From Microdochium bolleyi (lineage: Eukaryota; Ascomycota; Sordariomycetes; Xylariales; Microdochiaceae): a stretch of 64,000 nt of DNA. The stretch is taken from assembly GCA_001566295.1 (NCBI GenBank), contig KQ964248.1:3100001-3164000 (forward strand), read 5' to 3'. Within the stretch, counting starts at the first letter, position 1, and each line of letters begins with the position of its first letter. A program made the position numbers and the translations under genes. Below are positions 33,478 through 45,282 of this stretch, in pieces. A model generated the notes under the pieces. It was not told the DNA's origin. It made no database searches and worked only from the letters and a program-made list of their open reading frames with translations.

Positions 33478-35208
33478 CTACAACTCCTCTCTCGAGACGC
33501 TGCCGCTCGTGCTGCCGTATCCGTTCCCGTTCGTGACAGCCGCCTTGCCTTTGTTAGCATTAATCCTCTCCTTGTTGCTCTGGCTCCTCCGTCTTTCTCC
33601 ACCACGACCAGGAGCAGCAGCAGCAGCAGCGCCGCCAAGGGCCTTCCCTTCCCCTTCCGGCAGCCCGGCTCCATAGACATACGCGACCAAGCCCAGCGCC
33701 ATGGCCACGAAGATGACCCAGATGAGGTAACCATGCAGGAGCCAGTCGCTCGCTCCGGCGCCGAACGCAAAGATGCTCGTGAACAGCGCGGGGCTGAAGC
33801 TGCGCAGGCCGCTCATCAGCGCGAGCGCCATGGCGTTGAGTGTGCTCAGCCCGCGCGCGTCGGGCGCCACGTCGTTGAGCATGAGCTGCACGGCCGTGAA
33901 GGCCATGGCGACCCCCGGTCCGACGAGCATCGCGATCGTGACAATGCACCAGAAGGCGCTGCGGGACGTGTCTGTGTCGATGCGCAGCAGGGTGTTGAGG
34001 AAGGGCATGATCGCGAAGAAGAAAGGCCACACGACGGCGCACAGGCGGAGCACGCCGTTGGTGCCGATCCTGGCCTGCAGCCGGGGGAAGACGAGCAGCA
34101 GCCAGGCGGCCTGGGAGAAGCCGTTGACGGCCATGAACGTCGAGATCTGCAGGGAGGTGAAGCCGAAGCCGCCGAGCGCGGGCGGGGTGAACCAGAAGAC
34201 GGGGACGACGGCAGTGTAGGCGAAGGCGAGCAGCATGATGTGCCCGTAGGTGTACAGCGCCGCGGAGACGCCCGGGGAGCGCAGCAGGGTGCGGTAGGTC
34301 TGCACCGGGAGAGGGCGGGAGCCGGACTCGACGACGCCGGGCCCCTCGCGGGCGTGCACGGCCGAGTCGCTGCGGAGCTCGGCGGGGAGGGTCTCGTCGA
34401 TGAAGAAGGCGCTCGTGATGACCGCTGTGAAGCCGACGAAGCCGACGACGAAGCTGGACAGGGCGTAGGGGTACTTTTCGAAAAAGAGGATCCCGGAGAA
34501 GACGCCAGGGTACAGCGACACCGGGTCAGCGAGGACACCGCCAAGCAGGGGGCCGACCATGATGCCCATGTTGCCCGCGAAGGCGAACCAGCTGAAGCTC
34601 GTGGCCTGGGTCTTTGGGGTGGAGTGCTCGGTGATCATGACACGGATGGTGACAATGGTGCCGGCGAAGACGCCCGAGATGCAGCGGAAGAGGATCATCT
34701 GCCAGATGGAGGTGGCAAGGCCGAAGAGGGAGGTGGCGATGCTGACGCCGACGAGGCTGCCGACGAGGACGGGCTTGCGGCCGAAGCGGTCGGCGGCGCG
34801 GCCCCAGGCCATCATGACGCACATCTGGGTGAGGGAGAAGAGGGACTCGATGAGCCCGGAGTAGAAGCCGACGTCGGCCTCGGCGAGGCCGCCGTTGCGC
34901 AGCAGCATCTGGTTGATGTAGGGGAAGATGCTGAAGAAGGCAATGGGCTCGACCATGCGGGCATAGCATAGCAGCATCACCTGGGTTCGCGGGAAAGGCT
35001 TATCCACGGGGGAGTCGCTGTCGGCATCGTCGTCTGAGTCGAAGGCATCATCGTCACCGGCGATGGTGGCCGACGAGGAGGAGGCCTGGCTGTCCCGAAG
35101 CTGCTGCTGCTGCTGCTGCTGGTCGGCGAGGACGGGCACAATGGGGGAGGCGGCCAGCAGGGGCGTGGCCTCGGTGGCAGCCACGGGCTGCTGCGCGTGG
35201 TCGGCCAT
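33478..35208 (-). CDS. Major facilitator superfamily transporter (DHA1-like)
   Basis: One exon of 576 residues, ATG at 35208. The cytosolic N-terminus has a poly-Gln run (residues 30-36) and an acidic DDDAFDSDDDADSDS stretch. The membrane part starts near residue 74. Motif A of MFS proteins is seen between TM2 and TM3 as GRAADRFGRKP (136-146). About 12 hydrophobic segments follow, with a Gly-rich MGIMVGPLLGG in TM5 (motif C-like). A central loop lies near DETLPAELRSDS. Layout and motifs resemble the ZINC INDUCED FACILITATOR-like/TetA-type drug:proton antiporters common in fungi. The substrate is unknown. The C-terminus ends in a short Gly/Ala/Ser-rich tail. The long plus-strand frame over this gene is a GC-rich antisense shadow. 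Confidence 0.9.
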   Translation of the reverse strand: MADHAQQPVAATEATPLLAASPIVPVLADQQQQQQQLRDSQASSSSATIAGDDDAFDSDDDADSDSPVDKPFPRTQVMLLCYARMVEPIAFFSIFPYINQMLLRNGGLAEADVGFYSGLIESLFSLTQMCVMMAWGRAADRFGRKPVLVGSLVGVSIATSLFGLATSIWQMILFRCISGVFAGTIVTIRVMITEHSTPKTQATSFSWFAFAGNMGIMVGPLLGGVLADPVSLYPGVFSGILFFEKYPYALSSFVVGFVGFTAVITSAFFIDETLPAELRSDSAVHAREGPGVVESGSRPLPVQTYRTLLRSPGVSAALYTYGHIMLLAFAYTAVVPVFWFTPPALGGFGFTSLQISTFMAVNGFSQAAWLLLVFPRLQARIGTNGVLRLCAVVWPFFFAIMPFLNTLLRIDTDTSRSAFWCIVTIAMLVGPGVAMAFTAVQLMLNDVAPDARGLSTLNAMALALMSGLRSFSPALFTSIFAFGAGASDWLLHGYLIWVIFVAMALGLVAYVYGAGLPEGEGKALGGAAAAAAPGRGGERRRSQSNKERINANKGKAAVTNGNGYGSTSGSVSREEL

Positions 35209-36371
35209 GGTACTCCGTAATGTGAAGATGTGCTTAAGGAAGGGAAAGAGGTGTCGCCATGATCGGAGCTGGAGCAGGAGAGGTATATGGGCTTGCCCTT
35301 ATGTACCTAGGTACCCAGGCGCCTGTGAGTCTCTGAACGTCGCCCGGGCGGGTATTCCAGATGGGAGGCAGGAAGACCTGCCAAGCCGGGCCTAGCGCGC
35401 ACACGCAGACGCCGGAGCCTGCGTTGCCTGCGGAGTACCTCAAGAAGGGGCTCCTGTCGGCCATCCTGAGCCGCATCCCGGCGGCAAGTGGGGCCAGCAG
35501 GGGCCAACGGCGGTGCCTTCCACGGCCACAGCTCAGCTCCCGACTCCGAGTCCGGGGTGATGCTGAATCACCACGTCTAACTCTGACCACTGGAGCGATG
35601 TTCTCCATGCAGCGTCTCTCATTCGATCGCGGAGGCTGGCTCGCTCTGTCATGTCCATGTTGCGGAGGCCGGGCATATCCTTCACTTGATTCTGGACAAT
35701 TTTTGAGATTTTGTTTGATTTTCAATTCAAGTCTTTTAGCTTTACCTCAGTGCTTCGTCAACATCAATGGCGGCATGTGTTTTGTTTTCCCAACATGACA
35801 TTCCGCAATGTTCCACTCCACGACCGGCCATGGCCGGATGTCACCCTTCCGTTCTCAAAGAATCCACTCGACCCTCTTGTTTGTAGTTCCATCTTGCGCG
35901 CGTTGTTTCATCAGTGCAAAGGCAGCTACAGGAACACGTAGGACAAATATTGTCACGACCACCAGAGAAGGCATGCAGTTGCTTGGCACGGGGAACCAAC
36001 GCGTTTTTCATCCTTGTGATGCTACATTGGTTGGTACATGCCTTGTCTATCTCTGGACTAAATTCGCCAGGGGGTTGTCCTGCGCGGACAAGGGCAGAAC
36101 GCAGGCAGAGATGTATACACGCAGCCCTGGGATGATCAACGTTTCGCGGGGCCGTGACGCAGGAAACTGATGCCTATGCCACTTACCCCAGCCCCCCCCC
36201 CCCCTTTTTTCCTACGCGTCCTGCATGCCTACGGCGGCCATTCCGACGCCGCCGTGTCATGGGGGGCCTTGTGCTCACTTGTGTGCGTGATCTCGTGTGC
36301 TCATGAGCAAGTCACTTTCGTCATGTGTCATCCAGTGTCTGCTTCCTCGTCGTCCTCTTTCTGTTCTTTCT
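35209..36371. other. Spacer between MFS promoter and Sen2 3' end
   Basis: Contains the MFS promoter and a 13-base poly-C tract followed by T6 at 36192-36210. No gene was recognised. Confidence 0.4.
36192..36204. repeat. Poly-C tract
   Basis: Thirteen consecutive C bases followed by six T bases, 170 bases beyond the Sen2 stop codon. Confidence 0.9.
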
Positions 36372-38120
36372 TCAGTCGCGGTTCCGGTTGCTCAGCCACC
36401 GCTTGACCATGAACTCGCGGATCTTGTACCGGCCCAGCACCCCCGTGATGCTCTCTCCTCCTTCCGCTGCTTCTGGTACATCGTCGACCCCATCGATCTC
36501 GTCCAAGCCCGCTCCCCGCACGAGCTGCGCCGACCTCGGCGGCGGCACGTCCACGTACACCAGCACCAGCGTCTTGAGCGCCTTGGCCTGCACCCGGTTC
36601 GCGCAGTGTAGCCAGTGCCACGAGCGTCTCTGCATTTGACCATCACCAACGCCGCCGCCATCATCGTTCTTCCTCCGCCGGCCCTCCGCGCCCCGCCACC
36701 ACGGGTGCGTGTAAGCCGGGAGCACGAGCACAGCGAACTCGGCGTGCGAGAAGACCGGTCCGCGGTGGTACAGGAGCCAGTCCACGCCGAACTTTATGCC
36801 CGGGCGCACCACCCAGCCGAGGGACCGGAAGTGGTGGTATGCCGCGTACTGCAGGAGGAAAGGGTCGTCTGGAGCCAGCGTCGCCAGGGCGCTGCTGGAT
36901 AGTGACGTTGATCCGGACAATGACGGTTTCGATAGTGACGGTGCTCTCCGCGGCTGCGACGAGATCCGGCGGAACATGGCGAACTGCTCCCGCGGAGGGA
37001 TTGGTTTGCTCGTCGCCGGGTCGACAATCTCGAGCACCCCGAGGGCGAAGCTCAAGTAGAAGGCCTCCTCTGGAGCGAGCTGCAGGTGCTCAATGTCCTT
37101 GATGTCGTCGGCTGGTGATGTTACAGAGGGGTGCGAGGGCGTTCGCGCCTCCTGCTTCGTGCTTGGAGTCCGTGCTGAGGACTGACTGGCCGTCTTCTCC
37201 TCGCTCAGCTTCGCTGGAGCCGAGAGACTACCGTTCGTTGGCTGGCCCTTCGTATTTGTGTTTGGCCCAGCACCGGGGCTTGGTGGGTCGCCGTGGTTAT
37301 ATGTGTTTGCTTCGACCTTTGGCGAGAAGCGGACGCTCTTTTGCAACCGCGGTGCCGTCTCACTCGTGGTCTCTAGAGTGAGCGGTGTCTGTGGACGGGC
37401 CGAGTTATCATCGTCCACGCCAGCATCCTCTGCAACGTGTAACGCGTCACTGTTGTACAGCATCCCCAGGTCATAAGCCGAGTTCGGCAGGGCGAGGAGC
37501 TCCATGGGTCCGACGGGGGCCACCCAGGCCTCCCGCATGCGTGTACGCTGGATCGCCTCCTGCTCCTTGCGCGCGCGCTCCCACTTCATCTGGTTGCGCT
37601 CCCGCCGCCGCTGGGCCGTAAAGTTCTCGGCGACATGGCCCGCGTTCTCGCCGCGCCGGACCTGCTCGCGTTTCAGCCAGTTGGGCTCGCTGCGGCTGTA
37701 CGTGCCTTTCCCGAAGAATCCCTGCTCCCACAGAGCGCGGATGGCCTGCTGGTCGACGATGTGAACGGAGAGAGTCTCGGCGGACCAGACGCCCTTGTGG
37801 ACGACGGCGGGCTCGCGCGGCGGCGGCGATATGAAAGTCTGGCTGAGCCAGGCGTAGAGCACGTGGAAGAGCGAGAGCGGGTTGCTGGGGTAGAAGGAGG
37901 GCAGGGGGAACGTGCGGACGGGCGCGGGCAGCGTGTAGATCTGGTGCAGGGGCGTCTTCTTTGCGGCGCCGCTGTTGCTCTTCCTTGGCGGGCCATTGCT
38001 CTTGTTGCTGTTGGTGGTCTGGTTCTTCTTCACGTCAGGCACACCAGCGTCGTTGCTCGACGGCACCGCGGACGGGACTGGCGGGTGCCCGTTAGAGGCG
38101 ACTGCAGGAGGTTCAGGCAT
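36372..38120 (-). CDS. sen2: tRNA-splicing endonuclease catalytic subunit Sen2
   Basis: One exon of 582 residues from the first ATG in frame (38120, MPEPPAVA). The C-terminal nuclease domain reads YAAYHHFRSLGWVVRPGIKFG, then GVDWLLYHRGPVFSHAEFAVLV. The catalytic Tyr falls at about residue 451, His at 459 and a Lys at about 513-516 (VQAKALKTLVLVYVD). This is the signature of tRNA intron endonuclease subunits; the size and position match Sen2, which cuts the 5' exon-intron junction of pre-tRNAs. The N-terminal half has the Sen2-type YTLPAPVRTFPLPSFYPSN start and a long charged, disordered middle. The same frame continues upstream of 38120 but has no ATG. It is divergent from oxa1 across an 805-base spacer. 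Confidence 0.92.
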   Translation of the reverse strand: MPEPPAVASNGHPPVPSAVPSSNDAGVPDVKKNQTTNSNKSNGPPRKSNSGAAKKTPLHQIYTLPAPVRTFPLPSFYPSNPLSLFHVLYAWLSQTFISPPPREPAVVHKGVWSAETLSVHIVDQQAIRALWEQGFFGKGTYSRSEPNWLKREQVRRGENAGHVAENFTAQRRRERNQMKWERARKEQEAIQRTRMREAWVAPVGPMELLALPNSAYDLGMLYNSDALHVAEDAGVDDDNSARPQTPLTLETTSETAPRLQKSVRFSPKVEANTYNHGDPPSPGAGPNTNTKGQPTNGSLSAPAKLSEEKTASQSSARTPSTKQEARTPSHPSVTSPADDIKDIEHLQLAPEEAFYLSFALGVLEIVDPATSKPIPPREQFAMFRRISSQPRRAPSLSKPSLSGSTSLSSSALATLAPDDPFLLQYAAYHHFRSLGWVVRPGIKFGVDWLLYHRGPVFSHAEFAVLVLPAYTHPWWRGAEGRRRKNDDGGGVGDGQMQRRSWHWLHCANRVQAKALKTLVLVYVDVPPPRSAQLVRGAGLDEIDGVDDVPEAAEGGESITGVLGRYKIREFMVKRWLSNRNRD

Positions 38121-38925
38121 TTTTGTTCTTGGTTCAATTTTGTATTCGTCCTGGCTATAGTATACATGGTACAAAGAATAAGTATTTGTTTGTAGACTGA
38201 ATGATGGGTTTCTTGGTCAGCACGAGGGCCTCGGCGCGTGGTGTCTCGTCGGGAAGATGCGAGAGGAGGAGAAAGTGAAGGGGTGTGTGAAGACCAATCG
38301 CTCAGATACCGTTGTAGTCTATATGGGACACTCATCGAGGTCTCAATGAAGAGCGCGCTCTAAGCTCCAAAATAATATCTGTCATCACCGCGATGGTGTG
38401 TGACGGGGAGTGGTGTGGTGTAGTGGAACAGGTAGGGCGGCGCAAGGAAGTCGGAACTTACAGGTTCGTGGGCGTCCGCAGCGCTCGCACACGCAAGAAG
38501 GCGCCGAGGAGCAGCAGGTACAGATCACATTGGGCAGCGACAGCGAGAGCAATTGACGCGGTGCGCAGGACCAGTTGCGCGAGGCTGTGTGCAGAGTTGG
38601 GCTGACGGAGGAGAGCAGAAGAAGAAGTGCGACGGAGCTCGAGCTGCCACCGAAGAAAAATATGAGCAGCCGCTGTGCTGGTGGGGTCATCGGCCATCCG
38701 GCGCCCGGGTGTGCCTGAGGACACACACAGTCCGCCTGGCACTGTCACGGCCAGCACACCGCGCACCCACAGCGCCTGACCCAGGCCAGGAAGGAAGCCG
38801 CACTGTGCACTGCCGCGCGACGACACTCGATGCCGTGATCCAAAAATTTGGGTCCACGGTGCTGCAGTTCGAGGCCTGCGAGCGATCACGGGCCTGACGA
38901 CACCCTCACCACCACATAGCCCGCC
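38121..38925. promoter_or_regulatory. Divergent promoter region of sen2 and oxa1
   Basis: An 805-base spacer between two outward-reading starts, presumably carrying both promoters. No individual site can be assigned from sequence alone. Confidence 0.45.
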
Positions 38926-40628
38926 ATGCTGCCCAGTAGAGGCCTCGCCAGGACGAGCCCAGCCTCGGTGCTGCGGTCACGCCTCTCGCCCACGTGCAGT
39001 GTTTGTCTCTCCAGAACACCCTTGCAGCCACCGTCAAGCTCAGTGGCCTCAACTAACCACTCGTTTCTCCCACGTCAGGCCTCATCCTCGAGGCACTTTT
39101 CCGCTCTCACGCGGACCTCCTCCGCCAGCAGTCGCCGTGGCGTCCCGAGCCTCTACACACACTTGGCATCCTCGTCGTCACCTCTGCGATCTAGCCTGGG
39201 CGCGGCACCGGTCCCAGTCTCGGTCTTCGCGACTCGCAATGGCGCCACCCGCAACCTCTCCCTCTGGGGCTGGGGATGGAGCTCGAAGAAGCCCGCCGAC
39301 CCCTCGACGACAGCAACAACAGCGACGACAACTCCCGCCGCCAGCCCGGAGCCCGCAGTCACTGAGTCCATGATCGAGCCCACCAAGGCCGCTGCGCCAG
39401 CCCCTCCGGCAGAGACCTTATCCTCCGCCCCGGCCGAGCCCGCCCTTGTCGACCCGGCGTCCCTCTCCGACCCTCTCGCCTTCTGGGAGCTCCCCGAGCA
39501 CATCGGCTACCTCAAGGAGCTCGGCCTCGACTACGGCCGCGGCCCGACAGCGTGCTGCGAGTGGCTCCTCGAGCACATCTACATCTACACGGGTATGCCG
39601 TGGTGGGCCTCGATCGCCGCCACCGCCCTCGCCTTCCGCGTCGCCATGTTCTGGCCGACCGTCGTGAGCACCCGCCATAGCGCGCTGCTGCAGAAGGCCC
39701 ACAAGAGCCCCGAGTACATCACGGCCTACGCCGAGATGCAGACCGCCATGCACCAGTCCAAGGACAACGCCGCCATGATGCAGGCCCGCCAGGCCATGAA
39801 GGAGGTCACCAAGGCGAGCGGCGCCAAGTTCCGCTGGATCGCCGTGCCCTTCCTGACCGTCCCGTTCTCGTACGGCATGTTCCGCCTCATGCGCGGCATG
39901 GCGGCCGTTCCCGTCCCCAGCCTCGAGAACGGCGGCTTCCTGTGGTTCACGGATCTGACCATTGCGGATCCGTACTATATCCTCCCCCTGGCTAACGCCG
40001 CTCTCGGTGTTGCCATGTTCAAGGTACGTTTCTCATGCCTTTCAAATCTCGACACCACGCTTCCTGAGGCTTCACAACCTTATCATTGCTAACGATACAA
40101 CTCCCCACAAAACAGTCTACCCAGAAGAACAACGTCAACCAGACGCCCATGGCCGCCTCGATGGGCCAGATGATGACCTACGTCCTCCCGCCCCTCGTCT
40201 TCATGACGACCGCCTGGCTCCCGGCCGCCGTGCAGTGGTTCTTCCTCATCCTGACGGCCTCGACGACCGCGCAGTCCACCATCACCCTCAACCCGGCGTT
40301 CCGACGCCTCGCAAACCTCACGCCCCTCGCGCCCCGGCTGCCGCCCGTCACAACCACCGGCGCCGCGAGCGCGCAGTGGCAGGCGCCCAATGCCGCCGCG
40401 GCCGCCCCGCAGACCACAGCGGCCAAGCAGGGCTTCCGCGACTCGATTCGCAACAACATGAAGGAGATGCGCACCAACATCAACAACGCGGTGGGCCAGG
40501 ACGAGAAGACGACCGCCATGAAGAAGGCGCGCGAGTACGAGGAGCGCCGGGCCGCAGAGGAGCAGCAGCGCGCGGAGCGGCGCATCGAGGACATGCGCCG
40601 GCGGCATGCGGAGAAGAGGCGTCGCTGA
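38926..40628 (+). CDS. oxa1: Mitochondrial inner-membrane insertase Oxa1
   Basis: Exons are 38926-40023 and 40116-40628, giving 536 residues. The N-terminus is a long Ser/Arg-rich presequence with ARTSPASVLRSRLS and later NGATRNLSLWGWGW, followed by a Pro/Ala-rich linker. The YidC/Oxa1 core starts about residue 190. It includes MPWWASIAATALAFRVAMFWP, the positively charged hairpin after it (HSALLQKAHKSPEY), and FRWIAVPFLTVPFSYGMFRLM. Later segments are IADPYYILPLANAALGVAMFK|STQKNN and VLPPLVFMTTAWLPAAVQWFF. The C-terminal tail is basic (EERRAAEEQQRAERRIEDMRRR...), as in Oxa1 tails that bind the mitoribosome. It inserts mitochondrially made and conservatively sorted proteins into the inner membrane. 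The intron of 92 nt interrupts the core. Confidence 0.93.
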
Positions 40629-41242
40629 GTGGTAAGAACCGTGGTTGTGATGGTGGAAGTGTAGAAGTAGGTAGAAGCTGCGGGAAAGTAGAAACGAGGG
40701 ACGATTCGCTCGTCCGAGGACAGCCTTTGTATTATATCCGCGGAAAACCAGGATTTCAGCCAGGATGGGAGTTGCAGTAGATTGACAGGGTGGGAGGGAT
40801 GTATAAATATCAATCACCATGTACTGTAACATTTCCCCGTCAGACTCGGGCAAGCAGGTGCGTTCGTATGCCTGGACATGTCCCCGGAAACGTTGTATAT
40901 AAATGCATGTGCATCCAGGCGATTGCAATCTCAAGAAAGTATAGCTGGTGCACGTCACGGGGAAATCTTTCTACGCTTGCTGACCGGGGCAAACTTCCAC
41001 TAAATGGACGATCGCTCAAGCCCGGAACTACGCATTCTTTCGTTTCTTTTCAGGTATCAATGTACGCCGTGGCTGCTTCGGGCCGAGAAAAAGAACAAGC
41101 CGAAATGGAGAACAAGAAGCCAAGTGATATCCCACAGCATCCAAAAGTGCGATCCAAATCGTGGCCCAGATCGTGCGATGCTTGGATGAAGAAAAAAAGA
41201 TGTACAAGAAGTCGACAGATGATGCCCGAGCGCTGGGGCTTT
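40629..41242. other. Convergent 3' spacer of oxa1 and urc4
   Basis: A 614-base region between two convergent stop codons. No further gene or repeat was seen. Confidence 0.4.
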
Positions 41243-43113
41243 TTAGAAGACGGTGCCGTCAGAATCGATCAGGATCGGCGGCTCCTTCGTATTCGGCCGG
41301 CTGACCTCGGCAATCTCCCGACCACCCTACGATGTGTTAGTGATGAGACCAGGACCGTCCAACAGAGTACGATGCACTAACCTTCCAGCTACCAGCTTCG
41401 AGCAACTGCGCGAGAGTCAACTCCCCACCATTCATGTCTGGCCGCAGCGTCCTGTTGACCTCGATGAGAAGTCTGTCTAGCAGGCCGACGGTCACACCGC
41501 GCCACTCCACAATGACATCGTCGCCAGGCTCGAACATGGGCGCTACCTCGATGGCCTTGGTGTTTGTGCGCCGGCAGTAGTCGGTGTAGTTCTGCAGTCC
41601 CCGCTCCGTGTCATCGGCCTTCAGTGTCAAAACACCCATGTCGATGAACAAGCCACCATTGCGGTACTCGGGCAGGCCAGTCAGAAGCTCGGTCCCAGCG
41701 AATTGGATCTTGAGCAGGTTCTGCATCGGCTGCATTAGTGAGTAGGTGAGCCACTGTGTCAGCTTGTGGAACGGCAGAATGGATTCCCATTGGGCGGTGT
41801 TTGCAGATGACGACGAATTAGGGAATGGCGAAAAGGTGGGCGACGAGGCTGCCGGGGTCGGCTGCGGCATTGACGAGCAGGGCCAAGCGTCGCCAAGCGG
41901 GATGCCGTCGATCGCGGTTCGTGTCGCAGGCCAGATAGGGGTGAGACCATTCATCAGGGCGTTCCACAGGACAGGCAGGACGACAATTGGTGTGGAAGAG
42001 GCTTGCGTAGTAGGATGAGCAAGCAGATAGTCTGGCGCGCCACAAATGTTAGCTGGTTTGCGATAATAGCCGGGCAGAGCGCCGCAGGCAGCCACCTACC
42101 GACAAGATTGCCTGGGCGGCCTTCCTCGCCAAACAATTCCGGCTTCTCTGAAAGAGCATCACTGAGCCTCTGGAGGACCTGCGTGCGGCCCTCCAGACCT
42201 GCAACCTCGTTCCCTGGGCGCGACTGTAGTCCCTTGGCCACTTGCTCCACATCCAGCTTCTGAAGACCTCTTGCGTCGACTTGAAATTTGTTGCTTGAAT
42301 TCCCGGAGAACAGGCCCTGGAGATGGACTGTCAGCAACTGCGCATAACTTCACACAGCCAGCGGTCCACACTTACAGATTTGAACATCTCAAGACTGGCG
42401 ATGGCGAGACCTTCTGACCGCCTGTATATTCTCCCATTCTCCGCGCTCTTGAACGACCAGGATGTGCCAGCTCCAGCGTCAAGCAGCACGCTGACAAGGA
42501 AAAGGTCGACCAACCGTCTGCACTTCTCGGTCATGTCCACGCTATGGTCAAAGGTGGCCAGAAGGTTGGCAATACGATCCCGTCCACCCACGCTGAAGTG
42601 TTGGTACCGACCGTGGCTCGGAATGCTTGTGAATGGGGCATCATAGTCCCGCTAGACACCATGTCAGCGGCAATACCAACGACAAGCAAGCCGCTCTCTA
42701 GGCAGGGCCAAGCTCTGCGAAGTCCGCAGTGGGTTACAAAAATGCGATCTTACCTTGATGATCTGGCAGACGAAGCGGACCACGTCTGGGAATTTGGAGA
42801 GGTCGACGTCAAAGTGGCTTAGCTTGTTGTGGAAGGCCTTGGAGGTGATGACGAGGCAGCGCTCGCGGACACTGCCCAAGCTGCGCAGGTAGCCAGCGGC
42901 ATCGAGTGTAGGGTCGGGCGGCTTTGGCAGGGCGACCCGGGACAGCTGGGGGGTCATGGGCGTCAGAGGAGTCTGAGGCATGCTGCCAGCAGAGCCACGG
43001 TTCATGACGCGGGAAGTGGCCGAAGGGCTCTTCATGGCCGAACCCTCGGACTCGAGACTGGCAGTCTCGGCCGAGGCCTTGGAGGTCTTGGACCTCCGAG
43101 AGAAGAGGCCCAT
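41243..43113 (-). CDS. urc4: Urc4/Urg3-family protein (DUF1688), uracil catabolism
   Basis: Exons are 43113-42754, 42651-42376, 42316-42100, 42031-41382 and 41326-41243, giving 528 residues with every junction in frame. The start MGLFSRRSK precedes a Ser/Thr-rich leader. Recognisable DUF1688 stretches include YLRSLGSVRERC, SHFDVDLSKFPDVVRFV, IIKRDYDAPFTSIPSHGRYQHF and GGRDRIANLL. They continue through DAGAGTSWSFK and the late PVLWNALMNGL, GLFIDMGVLTLK and DDVIVEWRGVTVGLLDRLL. In yeasts with the URC pathway, Urc4 belongs to the uracil-degradation set, but its reaction is not settled. It belongs to a family well conserved in fungi and some bacteria. The final exon is tiny (27 residues, ending ILIDSDGTVF) and would be easy to miss. 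Confidence 0.85.
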
Positions 43114-44103
43114 GGCGTATGTGGAAGAGTGTGAGCCGAATCTAGAGTCTGACGGCTGGCTGCAGCGGCAGGCGCTGTCGTGGAGTGTACAACGGACTCG
43201 CCCAGACTCTCGGCCGAGGAGGGATGGCGATAGCAGCAGCAATTGGTCGAGGCGACCTACGACAGCGGGCTCGCGGCTGGGAGAATTTGTTCAAGGAGAG
43301 GTGGGGCGATGGCCGGGCGGAGGGTGGACGATGGGCTCAGTCGTGACGATGTGTCTGGCAACTGCGAGGTATCAGTACCGGCTCGAGGCGAGAGTGGAAG
43401 CTGCTGGGCAGGCCGAGCAGTGTGGGATATCGGAGGAGGAGCATACAGAAGTGGAGGAGAGCGGCGACGGCGGCGAGGCAGAGGACATGGGATGGAGATC
43501 AGTCTGGCAGGAGGAGGGCAAACATACCAGACTACGCAGTACGGAGGAGGTAGGCACTGGGTGGCAGAGGCCCAGAATGGTCGGGATCAGGGACCAGGGC
43601 CGTGGACTGGCCTATGGGAAAAGGGAGGTGGTGGTTCCGGAGTCGAGAGAAAAAAAAGGGGTGGAGGGGGTGGTCTGGCGGGACGGACAGGGGCTGGCAC
43701 AGCAGGACTGGCGAGACTGGGCTGGAGGAGGAGCAGGAGGCGGAGGCGGAGGAGAGGAGCAGGCGGGGCGCTGTGCAGCTGTCGGCAGCCCCTGAGCAGG
43801 ACGCCTGCAGCGGCTCTCCAGGCCTGAGGGCGACCCTTTCAGGCCATGATGGGTGGCAGCAGGCGGCGCCCTGGAGCTAGGCCTCGCGGGGCCATAGCTC
43901 CTCTGCTCGTGCTTGCATGTGGGGTAGCTCCTGCCCGAGGTCGTCGCTCGACTGCAGCCGAGCAACAGCTTCATGCCAGGCCAGCCCGCCCTCGGCCTCG
44001 CACCAGCTCCATTGCCAATAGTCGCCGGCCTAGCCACGCGCCCGTCAAAGCACGCACGCCGTCCCCATCCTCGTCACCCGCGTCCCCCTTCATCACCATC
44101 ATC

Positions 44104-44930
44104 ATGTCTACACCCGCCGTCTGCCGGCCTTCCAGAACAGCACCCGCCCTCGCCGCCTCAGCCCTCAGGCGCGTCTTCCTTCTCGGCGCAAGACTCTGCC
44201 GGAACCCCGCAGCCCAACGGCCGAGATGGACGTCCTCACGCCAGCACGGGACCGTCGGCAATGACTGGAAGGAGCCGAGACAGGAGGCAGGCAGGCAGGC
44301 ACTACGTCTATGGCCGCATGGTTCCACCACTCGCCGAGCTCTTCTGCTCCTCCTCTCCGGAACCAAAGACCGCTCCGCGCTTGCCAATCCCAGGATCACC
44401 GGCCCAATGGCTCACCGAACGCTCGACTGTCGAGCAGGACCACAAAAGGAGCAGGGGCTAGGGCACAAGTTGCCTGGCCATGCGACGCCTCTCTGGTTAG
44501 CGGAAGATCGATAGCCTGTGCAGACTGCAGACTAGCGGGACTGACTCGCCGCGCCGTCCACGCCGGACCTGTCGGCAGCCCCTCCGTGCCCAACACCAGC
44601 GTGTGCAGCCGGCGGGTCTGCCTGCCGGCCGTCTATCTCCTCCCAGGTCTGGCGGCAGCAGTAACGGTGCCATGTCTTCTCAGATGTTCAGATGGTCGAG
44701 CATCGCGAGCAGCATGGACCAGGGATTGGCACACGCATATTTGGAACGACATGCAGGCACGAGAGGAATCCTTCTGGTTCGGGCTGGCTCCACCCGAGCA
44801 GCAGCGCCTGGTCGGCGGACCCTGGCATACCGGGTCGCCTTCCGGACCTGGCCTTTCCCACATGGAGTCGCCCACAACCCTGGCTGGTGGCCAACCAGAC
44901 ACAAGCCATGGTTGGGGGCCCTGGCCGCTG
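44104..44930 (+). pseudogene. Possible frameshifted Ser/Pro-rich gene relic
   Basis: The plus-strand frames of this segment read protein-like text in turn but not in one phase. ATG at 44104 begins MSTPAVCRPS. A second frame reads SAGLPEQHPPSPPQPSGAS and then DSAGTPQPNGRDGRPHAS. A third reads MAAWFHHSPSSSAPPLRN. Another frame later gives NGAMSSQMFRWSSIASSMDQ. The composition is that of a disordered fungal regulatory protein. Either unrecognised introns or frameshifts separate these blocks; I could not build one continuous product. No family is assigned. Confidence 0.25.
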
Positions 44931-45282
44931 AATGGGGCCGACGAGGCTGATCGTCAGGAACCGGCGACCAGGATCTGGGATGATGCGACCATCCCTCTCC
45001 ACGGCGGGCTACATACCTCCTCCTAGGTATGGTCGTCCCCCAGTGGTCGTCCCATCACCCATGCCCTCGCTTCGTCGAGATTTGCGGCCTGCACGCCAGA
45101 AGCAGCAAACATGGTCCGAAAGACCGGGACGTCTCACCGGCGCCGGGGCAGGGCTGCGTTCGCGGCTTCTTTCTCCCCAAACCCTGCCGTTTTTCTCGAC
45201 CGGATTGACCGGTGGGTCGTTACATGCAAGACATTGTGCGCCCGTTGTCGGACAACTGCAACGTTTGTGTGCTCCGGACAAT

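Noticed and set aside
33319..34971. 550-codon plus-strand frame across the MFS gene
   Set aside because: Antisense to a clear 12-segment transporter; its repeats of Glu/Asp/Ala/Gly are the GC-rich mirror of membrane codons.
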